DNA from: Margaritifera margaritifera
Taxonomy: Eukaryota > Mollusca > Bivalvia > Unionida > Margaritiferidae
Direction of reading: 5' to 3'
Assembly: GCA_029931535.1 (NCBI GenBank)
Contig: JAQPZY010001142.1
Location: 512,501-576,500 of the forward strand
Length of the DNA: 64,000 bases
A program made the position numbers and the translations under genes. This document shows positions 49,727 through 59,433 of this stretch, one piece after another (the stretch's first letter is position 1; the number at the start of each line of letters is the position of its first letter). The notes beneath the pieces are model-generated. The model had not been told where the DNA came from. It did not search any database and saw only the letters and a program-made list of their open reading frames with translations.

Positions 49727-49877
49727 GTTCCGGGATTGAATTTCTTTAAAGCATATTAGAGATATTAAATTTATCTTTGAAATTCATATTGATTTTGTCT
49801 CGGAAAATGTTTTTTGTCTTTGGCAAAGATTTTTATATAGAGAAATTTTTTTTGTGTGAAACCAACAAGCATTTACA

Positions 49878-51044
49878 ATGGCATCTAATGTTCAGAATTT
49901 CATTTCAAAACCTATCCAGGAGGGGATAGAGTGCATGAGAAAGTTAATTGAAGAGTTCAAAAGGTGCATCCATAGTGATGTTAAAACCTATCTTGACGAG
50001 CAGAATGTGGAAACTTTGGAAAATGCTGCTCGTATGGCTGATGATTATTCCTTGAATCACAAAATTTCATTTGGCAATAAGTCGTCCTCTCAGCAGTTTT
50101 CTGGTAAAAAACCATTTCAATCTCATTCGAGTACTTCCAAATTTCACAACAGCACAACTGTTAGGAATCAAACATCTGATAAGACTGATCAGAAATCCTT
50201 ATCTCTTCCTACGTGCACTTATTGTAAAAAGAAAGGGCACGTTATTTCTGATTGCTTCAAGTTGAAAAATAAGCAACAGAGTAAAGACAGAGCTTTTCCA
50301 AATGCTCTTATTTCTACGAGGTCAAGGTCACGGTCTTGTATTGAAAGCAATACATTTGTTGGGTCAAACAAACCCCAGTCTGATTCTATTTTGGAGGCTT
50401 ATGAACCATTCATGTCAGAAGGTTCTATATCACTTATTGGTGATTCTGCCAAACCTATCCCAATTAAAATATTAAGGGACACTGGAGCTTCTCAGAGTCT
50501 TTTATTATCAGGTACTTTGCCTTTGTCTGAGGAGTCTTCTTCAAGGGAAAGTGTTCTTGTTCAGGGAGTAGAGTGCGACTTTGTAAATGTTCCTCTTCAT
50601 TGTGTAAATTTGGCATCAGACTTAGTTTCTGGACCTGTGACTGTTGGGGCAGTGACTTCTTTACCCATAGAGGGTGTTCATTTATTACTAGGCAATGACC
50701 TAGCTGGAGATAAGGTTGTGGTTAATCCGATTGTAACTGACAAGCCTTGTTTGGATCAGAAAGTTGATCCTGTCGAAACTGAAATCCCTGATTTGTACCC
50801 TGCTTGTGCAGTTACTAGAGCTATGGCAAAAAGAGCTCTTGAGAGTGATGTTGATCAGGATATTATTCCTTTAGCTGACACATGTATTGGTCAGTTTTTT
50901 GATGAGTCACTTTTACCTCAGGTATTGATCAATCAAATGGTATTGATCACAGTGATCCTCTTTTGGCAACTCATTCTCTTTGTCCTAATCAGGATGACAA
51001 ACGACAATCCCTTGTCGTTGAACAGGAGCAAGATCCCGAGATAA
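49878..51044 (+). CDS. Short gag with protease
   Basis: 388 codons from ATG. Residues 1-65 are a short gag part. Residues 27-62 resemble the C-terminal end of a gypsy capsid; most of the capsid domain expected before it is absent, so the N-terminal side probably suffered an internal deletion. A CCHC zinc knuckle lies at 113-126 (C113, C116, H121, C126; CTYCKKKGHVISDC), for RNA packaging. The aspartic protease has its catalytic DTGA at 201-204 and the LLLGNDLAG block at 269-277. The last ~35 residues (from about VLINQMVL) look like an out-of-frame reading of the following pol frame. Integrase follows in the -1 frame with about 140 nt of overlap. Either a -1 frameshift is used or a single-base change broke a longer frame. 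Confidence 0.9.
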   Translation: MASNVQNFISKPIQEGIECMRKLIEEFKRCIHSDVKTYLDEQNVETLENAARMADDYSLNHKISFGNKSSSQQFSGKKPFQSHSSTSKFHNSTTVRNQTSDKTDQKSLSLPTCTYCKKKGHVISDCFKLKNKQQSKDRAFPNALISTRSRSRSCIESNTFVGSNKPQSDSILEAYEPFMSEGSISLIGDSAKPIPIKILRDTGASQSLLLSGTLPLSEESSSRESVLVQGVECDFVNVPLHCVNLASDLVSGPVTVGAVTSLPIEGVHLLLGNDLAGDKVVVNPIVTDKPCLDQKVDPVETEIPDLYPACAVTRAMAKRALESDVDQDIIPLADTCIGQFFDESLLPQVLINQMVLITVILFWQLILFVLIRMTNDNPLSLNRSKIPR

Positions 51045-52546
51045 CTTGTTTGTTTCAGAGGGCTATCAGTGAAACTGAAGCCACACAAGTTCCAGTGTGT
51101 TACTTTGTGAAAAATGGGGTCCTTATGAGGAAATGGAGACCACCTGATGTACCCGCTGGTGACGAGTGGTCAGTGAGCTATCAAATTGTTGTTCCTAAGT
51201 CATATCGACAGGAAATTCTTAATTTAGCCCATGAAACTCCTTTGGCTGGTCATTTAGGAGTCCGTAAGACTTATCACAAGATCTTGAATCATTTTTATTG
51301 GCCGAAACTCAAAAGTGATGTTTCTAAATACTGCAGATCTTGTCACACTTGTCAAATGGTAGGAAAACCCAATCAGAAGATACCTAAGGCTCATCTGCAA
51401 CCTATTCCTGCATTTGATGAACCATTTAGTAGAATAATAGTAGACTATGTTGGTCCTTTACCTAAAACCAAGTCAGGCAACCAATACTTGTTGACCATCA
51501 TGTGTACATCTACAAGATTTCCAGAGGCAATTCCTCTGAGAAATATAAAAACTAAAACTATTGTGAAAGCTTTGGTGAAGTTTTTTACACTTGTTGGCCT
51601 TCCCAAATCTGTCCAGTCGGATCAAGGGTCAAATTTTATGTCTGGAATTTTCCAACAAGTTATGCATGAATTAGGCATCCAACAGTTTAAATCTTCTGCC
51701 TATCACCCTGAAAGTCAAGGTGCTTTGGAAAGATGTCATCAAACTTTGAAGAATATGATTCGATCATATTGCTTTGATATAGAAAAGGATTGGGATGAGG
51801 GTGTTCATTTGTTGTTGTTTGCTGTTTGGGAATCAGTTCAAGAGTCGTTGGGTTTTAGTCCCTTTGAACTAGTTTTTGGTCATACTGTCCGTGGACCATT
51901 AAAATTATTGAAAGAGAAACTTCTTTCAAATGAAGATTCGAAGATTAATCTTCTTGATTATGTCTCTGATTTCAAATACAAGTTGTCAAAGGCCTGTGAA
52001 GTAGCAAGAACTAATCTTCACACTACCCAGTCAAAAATGAAATTAAGGTATGACAGAAATTCACAGGAAAGGAGTTTTAAACCTGGTGACAAAGTTCTGG
52101 CTCTCTTTCCCATACCTCAGAATCCTCTTCAGGCTAAATTTTTTGGTCCTTATACCGTTGAAAAGAAAGTAAATGTCTTAAATTATATCATTAACACTCC
52201 TGGGAGACGGAAACAGAAACAACTTTGTCATATAAATATGTTAAAGGAATATTTTGACAGAGGTAGCTCAGCTAATTATTCTGTTAATTTAGTTGTACCT
52301 GTCCCACACAGTGAAGATATCAACGATGGAGTACGATCAGACTATAGTGACTCTGGTATAACCAATCTTCGAAATTCAGAAATATTGAACAACCTAGACC
52401 AGAAACTTTCACATCTACAACAACAGGAAAGAAATGAACTAAAACAGCTATTACATGATTATGAGCACTTGTTTCCTGGTGTTCCAACACGAACAAGTAA
52501 AATTTATCATGACGTTGACATTGTAGATTCTGCGCCTGTGAAATAG
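50906..52546 (+). CDS. Integrase (upstream of RT)
   Basis: The frame opens after a TGA near 50905; the first usable non-ATG start is TTG at 50963, so synthesis presumably depends on frameshifting from gag-protease. Counting from 50963: the HHCC zinc domain has H90, H97, C127 and C130; the catalytic core has D161, D220 and E256, a D,D35E spacing, within IIVDYVGP, QSDQGSNF and GALERCHQ. A GPY motif at 395-397 and CHINMLKEYF at about 422-431 mark the gypsy-type C-terminal domain. It inserts the cDNA into chromosomes. Residues 440-527 form a linker that continues into reverse transcriptase. The frame ends in TAG (52544-52546), and the next gene continues in the same frame. Confidence 0.93.
   Translation, partial: VTFTSGIDQSNGIDHSDPLLATHSLCPNQDDKRQSLVVEQEQDPEITCLFQRAISETEATQVPVCYFVKNGVLMRKWRPPDVPAGDEWSVSYQIVVPKSYRQEILNLAHETPLAGHLGVRKTYHKILNHFYWPKLKSDVSKYCRSCHTCQMVGKPNQKIPKAHLQPIPAFDEPFSRIIVDYVGPLPKTKSGNQYLLTIMCTSTRFPEAIPLRNIKTKTIVKALVKFFTLVGLPKSVQSDQGSNFMSGIFQQVMHELGIQQFKSSAYHPESQGALERCHQTLKNMIRSYCFDIEKDWDEGVHLLLFAVWESVQESLGFSPFELVFGHTVRGPLKLLKEKLLSNEDSKINLLDYVSDFKYKLSKACEVARTNLHTTQSKMKLRYDRNSQERSFKPGDKVLALFPIPQNPLQAKFFGPYTVEKKVNVLNYIINTPGRRKQKQLCHINMLKEYFDRGSSANYSVNLVVPVPHSEDINDGVRSDYSDSGITNLRNSEILNNLDQKLSHLQQQERNELKQLLHDYEHLFPGVPTRTSKIYHDVDIVDSAPVK
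52544..52546 (+). other. TAG separating integrase and RT frames
   Basis: The only interruption in a frame otherwise open from about 50906 to 53788. Both sides read as element protein (ending DIVDSAPVK and resuming at MNPLKQNYLKKE). The following CATCCT is not the CARYYA context known to favour readthrough, so a recent point mutation is the simpler reading. Confidence 0.85.
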
Positions 52547-52558
52547 CATCCTTATAGG

Positions 52559-53788
52559 ATGAATCCTCTCAAACAGAACTATCTGAAGAAAGAAATTCAG
52601 TATCTACTGGAGAATGATTTCATAGAACCAAGTAAAAGTAACTGGAGTTCACCATGTATTCTTGTTCCCAAGCCAGATAATACATTCCGTATGTGTACTG
52701 ACTATAGAAAAGTCAACAGTGTCACCAAAACTGATTCATTTCCAATCCCAAGAATGGACGATTGCATTGATAAAATTGGAAATGCGGAATATGTCACCAA
52801 GTTTGACCTTTTAAAAGGATTCTGGCAAATTCCACTGACGGAAAGGGCAAAAGAAATTTCAGCATTTGTAACTCCAGATGGACTTTATCAATATAAAGTC
52901 ATGCCGTTTGGAATGAAAAATTCGCCTGCAACGTTTCAACGTCTGATGAACATGATAACATTTGGTCTTGATAATTGTGACGCTTATATCGATGACGTCA
53001 TTATCTACAACAACACCTGGGAAGATCATTTGGAAACCATTCGAAAATTCTTCGATCGACTCAGTGATGCGAATCTGACAATTAATTTGAGCAAAAGTGA
53101 GTTTTGCCATGCTTGTGTCACATTTTTAGGACATATTGTGGGACAAGGTCAAGTTAAACCTATAGAAGCTAAGGTCAAAGCTATCTCTGAATTTCAAGTT
53201 CCAATTTGTAAAAAGCAACTGATGCGATTTCTAGGTATGGCTGGATATTATCGGAAATTTTGTTCCAATTTTTCCAAAATTGCTGAACCTTTGACAAGTT
53301 TATTGAGTAAGAAAGCCAAATTTTATTGGTCTGACAAGTGTCAGGAATCTTTTGACAAGTTAAAGGCCATGCTTAAGAATGCACCAGTTCTTTCTGCACC
53401 AAATTTTAGCCAATCATTTAAATTATCTGTTGATGCAAGTGATGTAGGGGTTGGTGGAGTATTGATTCAGGAAGACAAAAATGGTGTGGATCACCCTGTG
53501 TTTTACTTTTCTAAAAAACTAAACAAGCACCAGAAAAATTATTCCACAATTGAGAAGGAATGTTTGGCTTTGATATTGGCTTTACAGCATTTTGAAGTGT
53601 ATGTTACCTCAGCTCTTTCTCCAATTATTGTGTACAGTGATCACAATCCCCTTACTTTCATCAACAAAATGAAAGATAAAAATCGGAGATTGTTGAGATG
53701 GAGTTTGATATTGCAGGAATATAACATTGACATCAAACACATCAGGGGAAAAGACAATGTGATTGCAGATGCACTCTCACGTGCCTAG
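52559..53788 (+). CDS. Reverse transcriptase and RNase H
   Basis: 409 codons, in the same frame as the integrase. The first ATG after the TAG is at 52559, but homology-like sequence already begins at the codon after the stop, so this ATG is unlikely to be the natural start. Reverse transcriptase: SPCILVPKPD at 31-40, DYRKVNS at 48-54, FDLLKGFWQIPL at 82-93 (first catalytic Asp), KVMPFGMKN at 113-121 and YIDD at 143-146. Connection and RNase H follow: D292 in LSVDASD, the E of KECLAL at about 334, D361 in YSDHNP and D404 in IADALSR, so the four-acid site is complete. It copies element RNA to DNA and removes the template. The gene ends 128 nt before the polypurine tract. Confidence 0.95.
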   Translation: MNPLKQNYLKKEIQYLLENDFIEPSKSNWSSPCILVPKPDNTFRMCTDYRKVNSVTKTDSFPIPRMDDCIDKIGNAEYVTKFDLLKGFWQIPLTERAKEISAFVTPDGLYQYKVMPFGMKNSPATFQRLMNMITFGLDNCDAYIDDVIIYNNTWEDHLETIRKFFDRLSDANLTINLSKSEFCHACVTFLGHIVGQGQVKPIEAKVKAISEFQVPICKKQLMRFLGMAGYYRKFCSNFSKIAEPLTSLLSKKAKFYWSDKCQESFDKLKAMLKNAPVLSAPNFSQSFKLSVDASDVGVGGVLIQEDKNGVDHPVFYFSKKLNKHQKNYSTIEKECLALILALQHFEVYVTSALSPIIVYSDHNPLTFINKMKDKNRRLLRWSLILQEYNIDIKHIRGKDNVIADALSRA

Positions 53789-53917
53789 AAATGTAATACT
53801 GCTTGATGTAATTAAGTCCAGTATCATAAAACATGTTCTTATGTAATTTGGGTCATTGTAGTATTAGATGTATATTCAAAAGAAAGCTTTATTATATAAA
53901 TCTTTCTTTTTCTTTAT

Positions 53918-53926
53918 GAGGGGAGG
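53918..53926 (+). promoter_or_regulatory. Polypurine tract
   Basis: GAGGGGAGG directly before TGTTATG of the 3' LTR, the expected plus-strand primer. The same region, reverse-complemented, is kept in the deleted copy at 12472. Confidence 0.9.
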
Positions 53927-54661
53927 TGTTATGTATGATGTTTATATAATATTATAAATATTTTAGGAAATTATAAATGTTTCTTCACTTTAATATTTGC
54001 TTAAATCTTAATGTTATCAGGAAAAACATGTTTAACTAGTGTCCTTGAATTAGGTTGTTTTGATCAATATGTTTTCTCAATTTGAAGGTCAAGATTGAAT
54101 TTTGTTTACAGTTAGAATTCCATTAAGATGACTCATATTCTAGAACATTCTGTCATGTGACCAATCTTTATATATACCATGTTTGGTGGACATTTTTTCA
54201 GTTTTGACATTACCATCAGTCTTGTGAAGAGCTATTACAGTTGTGAAAATTCATTCCAAATTCTAAGAGAGGAATTATTTTAAATATTCATTGGATTATA
54301 ACAGTGCTCATAAACTTTTGGATTTTGGATTTTTAATTGACAGTTTTGGAATTTATGTGAACTTATATTCAGATATTTTGGAATACTTCATTTTGACTTC
54401 AGCACATCAAGATTTCTAGTACATCAGGACTTTGGAGACCATTGGCACATAATAACATTCAAGGACACATTCTATATTTAGGACTTGTGATTAGAACAAT
54501 CATTCTTATTGGATTATTAGGATTTCAAAACACATTACTGTAAGTGACTTTTTGATTTTTCATTTTAATTATCTAGTAATAAATTGCTTGTTGATTTTTA
54601 CTTGATTTGTTGGTTTCACTTTCTTTCTGTTACATTTTTCTTAGACCATAGAGTCGTAACA
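53927..54661 (+). repeat. 3' LTR (735 bp)
   Basis: Same length and ends as the 5' LTR, with one visible base difference near 54344. Confidence 0.95.
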
Positions 54662-54874
54662 ACCTTATACATAGCTCTAATGGTATATGTATGCATTTCT
54701 AAATTAACCTTTTACACAGCTCTAATGGTATATGTATGCATTTCTAAATTAACCTTATACATAGCTCTAATGGTATATGTATGGATTTCTAAATTAACCT
54801 TTTACACAGCTCTAATGGTGTATTTATGCATTTCTAAATTAACCTTATACGCAGTTCTAATGGTATTTATGAAC
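54662..54874. repeat. 45-bp minisatellite, right part
   Basis: Units start at 54665, 54710, 54755, 54800 and 54845 and alternate TTATAC and TTTTAC beginnings, a 90-bp higher-order dimer. The alternation continues in phase from the left part at 48884-48973, so the retrotransposon inserted at a unit boundary. The 137-codon open frame over this region is a repeat artefact. Confidence 0.93.
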
Positions 54875-55042
54875 AATACGACAGTTTCAAACTTTAATCT
54901 TGGTCATAAAAAAACAAAACGCAATAACAAGCTATCGTTTCATTACAACTTAGCTATTTTTCGTGATGTTTGTAACCTAGCCCAAACAATCGTTTGACGT
55001 TCATTAAGCAACCACAGATATCATAGAAAGGAAATCCATATA

Positions 55043-55376
55043 TGACGTCACGCAATTTTAGCAGATTTTTCACCCCCTCCCCCCCCCCGTCACATTTCGT
55101 CACACAAACTCAGATCCTCCTCATATACGACGTCACAAAGCTTTGACCCCCCTCCCCAACAATTTTCAAAGATAAAATTGGTATGAAATCACTTTGTATT
55201 AGAAAAAAAAAACACAACAATACATCACTGCGTTCTGAATTATTTATTTCTCTGGTAGATGGCGCTGGTGTTGTGTTTGTGACGTCAGATTTATAAAAAA
55301 AAAACCTAACCCCATCGTTACACATCGTAACACAAGTCGGACCCCCTTCCATCCTCCCCCGTGCGTGACGTCAAAT
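55043..55376. repeat. TGACGTCA-rich, C-tract-rich repeat
   Basis: Four GACGTCA palindromes (about 55044, 55129, 55281, 55368) are mixed with CCCCCTCCCC tracts and CGTCACATTTCGTCACAC / CGTTACACATCGTAACAC blocks. The two halves resemble each other. TGACGTCA is the CRE/ATF consensus, but here it seems part of a dispersed repeat, not a promoter of a visible gene. Confidence 0.5.
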
Positions 55377-57505
55377 ATAAACGGCCGAACAGACACTGTG
55401 ACCTTTTTCTTGAATAATTTTTGTAGGATGTACCTACCCTTCAGGACGAAAGTCTTCCAAGATCTAAGTCTTTTCTTCGCTCTAGAATTATATAATAGAA
55501 ACAAACTGTATTCAGGCCAGGTGATTTGTTTTATTCAGAAATATAAATTAATTTTCTGCCTAGATTGAATATGATATAATAGATTGAAATTGAACGGTAG
55601 GACCATAGAGTAAGAAGCCCATTAATCCCCTCGGGAGAAGAGTTTGCCAAACCGCTAAACTAAATGGATATCAGTTATGCCTTCACTTGACGCCTAACCC
55701 GAACTTTTTAACGCATGTACAATTGAGAGCCTAGAATTGTTGTGCATCATTTCCTAACCAAACACATTCTTTGAGAAATCCTAAAGCAAATCCCTATGTC
55801 AGGTAGTTCAGGTGAGTACAAGAATCCTGTCAAATGTTTCGCCCCTGGAGTTAACTGAACTATTAGACCTGTTAAGAGCATTCTGGAATGTGAAAACCCT
55901 GTTCATCTAATTTCCTATCTATGTGTAAAGGCTACAGATTCCTTGGTAAATGGATCTTGGAGACGTGTTTCTATACAGTTACATACCTTTTCAATTTTAT
56001 ACATCTCGAAATACATTGTGTGCATTCTGCATTCCCCTAAACAAATGTTAAACACATCGACATAGATACTGCCGCACCACAGGAGGCAAATAAGTGGGTG
56101 TGCCATAGTAATTACATGTATAGGCCCTGGTGTAATAAAACCATTTTTCAGTGTGGAATATTGGATAAAATGCACACTAATAAACTGGAAAAAAAATAGT
56201 GTATGACAGCTTTCATCCTTTCTCTGCGCACTTTTGCAATTTATTCGACGATCTAATAAATGTGCATTTGATTTTTCCTTTAAGTTTCCTTACCACCACC
56301 ACCCCGCCACCTCCCACTCCACCCCGACCGATGCAAGATAGTTGAAGCTGACATAAATACTTATGTCAGAATAATTAACGCTACCACTTTGTTAGTTAGT
56401 TTCCCCTACAAACCATTGCTTTCCCCATCCATCTTTGATGTTACCTCAATGGACCTGCTGTGCTAGTATCTGTGTTTTCTTTTGTTTTCCAAAGAGAAGG
56501 TCTTCTTATTCTTGAATCAAGGCGGGGACTCTTCAGCATGATATGATCAATATAGGACTACCGCAAACCAGAATATAATGATCAATATAGGATCACCGAC
56601 TAAGGCTTTAATTGCAAATATAATGCAATCCTTGTGCACATTTATTTCCAAAGATTGGGTCCCTATTTCAAAATGGGGTTTTGTTTCTGGACTTAAGCAA
56701 AAGTTTAGAGTCCAGCAATCTGATTTGATAATATTTAAAGGCTGACTTATAAAATCAAATGATGCCTGCTTCGATATAACGTTAACGCTCATGTTGTCCT
56801 GTTTGTGACACATTTCTGAAAAAGCTACAAGAAAATTGCATGTTTCTCCTTAGAATTAATGAAACATTTTCTTGCCTGAAGTAAATAAATTAGACTGGAA
56901 ATAGATTGGGAACTGGTTTTTCCAAAGTACTGGTTCCTTTTCGATTTTACAATTACTATTATTGGCAAAATGTATGCATGAGACACACTTAATGGCATGT
57001 ATGAAAGCGAACGAGCGAGCAAGAAAGTGAGTGAGAAAGTATTGTCGTTGTGTGTATAGTCATTCTTCTTGCATAATACCTGTCTAGAGATTTCGCATTA
57101 AATAAACCAAAATTTTAAAATTAACTAAGTGATGCAAATGATCTGCCCATATATTTAACCTTCTATCGAGATGAAGACATACACTGATCTACGTTCTACT
57201 TACAGAAGGCTATATCATGTGCACGGGCGACACGAATGAATAGCAAGCGGAACAAAATCTGGATATACTTTATGAGATATTGTATATCACACAGACGTAG
57301 AAAGAAAATGCTACAACACTATGTCAAAGGGCATGAATAAAATAATCTTAGAACTTTTACAAATTCGTGGGAAACCTATATGTCACTTCCGTTTGATTTT
57401 TGTTTAAAACTCCCAAACAATGCATGATGATTTCGTTAAGAAAAGAAGACCATACAACACGATTTGGGGAATATTTCGGAGATATATTTCCTATGAATGG
57501 TAAGT
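55377..57505. other. No recognised gene
   Basis: AT-rich sequence. A ~38-bp imperfect duplication with ATGATCAATATAGGA lies at about 56541-56596, and a CCACC-rich stretch at about 56292-56330. Confidence 0.4.
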
Positions 57506-57607
57506 AGGAAATTCATAGAACATGGTTATTATTTAAGTTAGGAAATGCTTAGAACATGGTTATTATTTAAGTTAGGAAATGCATAGAACATGGTTATTAT
57601 TTAAGTT
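57506..57607. repeat. 34-bp tandem repeat, three copies
   Basis: Units start at 57506, 57540 and 57574, each containing AGAACATGGTTATTATTTAA. Confidence 0.95.
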
Positions 57608-58114
57608 TAAGATCGATTTTCAGAAGCAATTCAGCATTCGGACATATCACATTAACTTTAAAATATGTTTTTTTAAATAGGACTCTGTTTTCTCTTTTTA
57701 ATTCAACATAATGGGAATAGCAAGACTTTAAAGTAAAATGTTTGTACATTTGCAATCAACATTTCTGGGAATATTATATATATGTACATGTATTTAAACA
57801 GTTCCAACGTTATGTAGTTGATTTTAAAATACTGTTATTTCAGAAGCCTTCTTTCAACTATTTTAATTTTATTTTATTACAGCAGACACATTAAGGTACT
57901 AAAGTTCGAGACTTAGGATTCACAATTTAATGTAAATGCAGAATAGCACATCAGAAATAGTTTTAAGATTAAGAGATTGAAGAACAATTAGTATTTCTCC
58001 TAATATTACCTGTGTCTGAAGTTTTCTGAAGAGAGAGAGAGAGAGAGAGTATACATAAATTATACAGCCTCACCAATAAATTACATGATCAACCATTAGT
58101 ACATGTACTCAGTG

Positions 58115-58179
<65 letters not shown>

Positions 58180-58648
58180 TCTACCTATCAATCTTGGAAC
58201 TTCCTATACTAAGTAATTAATTATAATATTTTATATTTTCGTGTTTTTGCATGTTTTTGTTTTGTTTGAATGAATTTATATCCATCCAATCTTCCATCCA
58301 CCTATGAATATATACCTTTATACATACAGATATGCAGAAATATAGAACATACATACATGCATATACATATATTAATCCATTGATCCATACGTTCGTACAT
58401 ATATGCATATATACATACATACACAAACAGACGGATTTGTATATAGCTACATACATACGAGAGGTATTTGAATAGTTCTGAATAATTTGTTACATCCTTT
58501 TGTTTCTTTAAACCTGTCAGCAAATTTAATGCCGATCGATGGACAATATACCGTTCAATATTAGTATCTACAACTGCACGAGGAACGCACCGGACAGCTG
58601 CAGATATATGCATGTGACGTAACATAGGTAAATGACAGTGACGTAATA
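57608..58648. other. AT-rich spacer before the GC-richer island
   Basis: Contains (GA)n at about 58032-58049, (AT)n at 58116-58178 and a CATA/TACA-rich stretch at about 58320-58460. Two TGACGTAA motifs lie at about 58615 and 58639, just before the first open frame of the island. Confidence 0.5.
58116..58178. repeat. (AT)n microsatellite
   Basis: Pure AT repeat of about 63 bp. Confidence 0.95.
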
Positions 58649-59150
58649 ATGTCGGAGAAGGAGAACAATTCTGCTACTTATCAAGGAGCATACCGTAAAA
58701 TCCGAACGATCATAGGGTATTCTCCGAATGATATCAAGGCCGACTTGGATGAAATTTACTGATGCAAATATGAATATATTTCCCTCGAAGCATGACTTTG
58801 TCACGGGAATAGTCCTATTGTATGCAGAGGAGCGGGGAATAGGCTTTGCGATTCTTGGAGCGCTTGTACCACACAAAATTGTGCCTCACAATGCAACCAA
58901 AGTGTTGTGTCAGCTGTACGGTTGTGCTACCACTGAGGTCAGTGAGTATGACAGAAAGTACGTAGCAGACCTTGCCTACTGACTTGCCAGCAGACGCAAT
59001 AATAAGGCAGCATGGGGTCAGCTCTACCAAGACAAGACTGAGGTCTTAGCATACAGCAATGATCGCCTGCGCACAGAGCTTGACCCAGACCTCCATCTAG
59101 TTGTTGACCAGGTACATATGGCTACCGACCGATTTCACAACTCATTCTAA
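58649..59150 (+). pseudogene. Island gene 1, broken, unassigned
   Basis: An ATG at 58649 opens 37 codons (starting MSEKENNSATYQGAYRKI) and meets TGA at 58760. A second frame carries on from about 58730 to TGA at 58980, and the same frame continues to TAA at 59148. Together this looks like one former gene of about 165 codons with one frameshift and one nonsense change. I do not recognise the family; there is no signal peptide or membrane segment. Base composition is clearly richer in G and C than the 58 kb to its left. It is the first of a run of close-set open frames. Confidence 0.5.
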
Positions 59151-59433
59151 ACTGCATGCGCATATTGCTCCACAAGCTTGTTAGTGCACTGGGCGACACT
59201 GCGGTTGCAGTGCGTACAGATTGTGTCTAAACAACTTGAGCGAAAGAGGAGGCCCGCCAGCATTTACATAAGACCGGCTTTTTGTTTACAGTAACGTACT
59301 TCTGCGAGTGGTAATATGTGGGCGGATTAGTATCGACACCAGCTCCCGTTTGCCTTAACGTATGCGAGATGGAACACCTGATGGTTGCTGTTTGTCCACG
59401 TATGTCCTCCTCGAAAAGCAGCAGCACATTACT

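Larger units (their letters stand above)
48975..54661 (+). mobile_element. Gmr1-like Ty3/gypsy LTR retrotransposon
   Basis: A 5,687-bp element with two 735-bp LTRs, a tRNA-Pro-type primer site, gag-protease, integrase, reverse transcriptase-RNase H and a polypurine tract, in that order. The domains are of Ty3/gypsy type, but integrase precedes reverse transcriptase as in Ty1/copia. This arrangement is known from Gmr1-like elements, first described in deuterostomes. The two LTRs differ at one position that I could see (GACAATTTTGG against GACAGTTTTGG), so insertion was recent. Flanks are ACCG and ACCT, a 4-bp target duplication with one mismatch. The copy is not intact: gag is short, protease and integrase lie in different frames, and one TAG separates integrase from reverse transcriptase. 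Confidence 0.95.

Noticed and set aside
48975..54661. Steamer element of soft-shell clams
   Set aside because: From memory Steamer has much shorter LTRs and the standard gypsy order; here the LTRs are 735 bp and integrase precedes reverse transcriptase.
54584..54997. 137-codon open frame with repeated peptide
   Set aside because: It follows the 45-bp minisatellite, whose length is a multiple of three, and extends from the LTR end; there is no coding signal.
58217..58625. Tyr/Cys/Val-rich open frames on the minus strand
   Set aside because: They translate the TACA/CATA-rich simple sequence.
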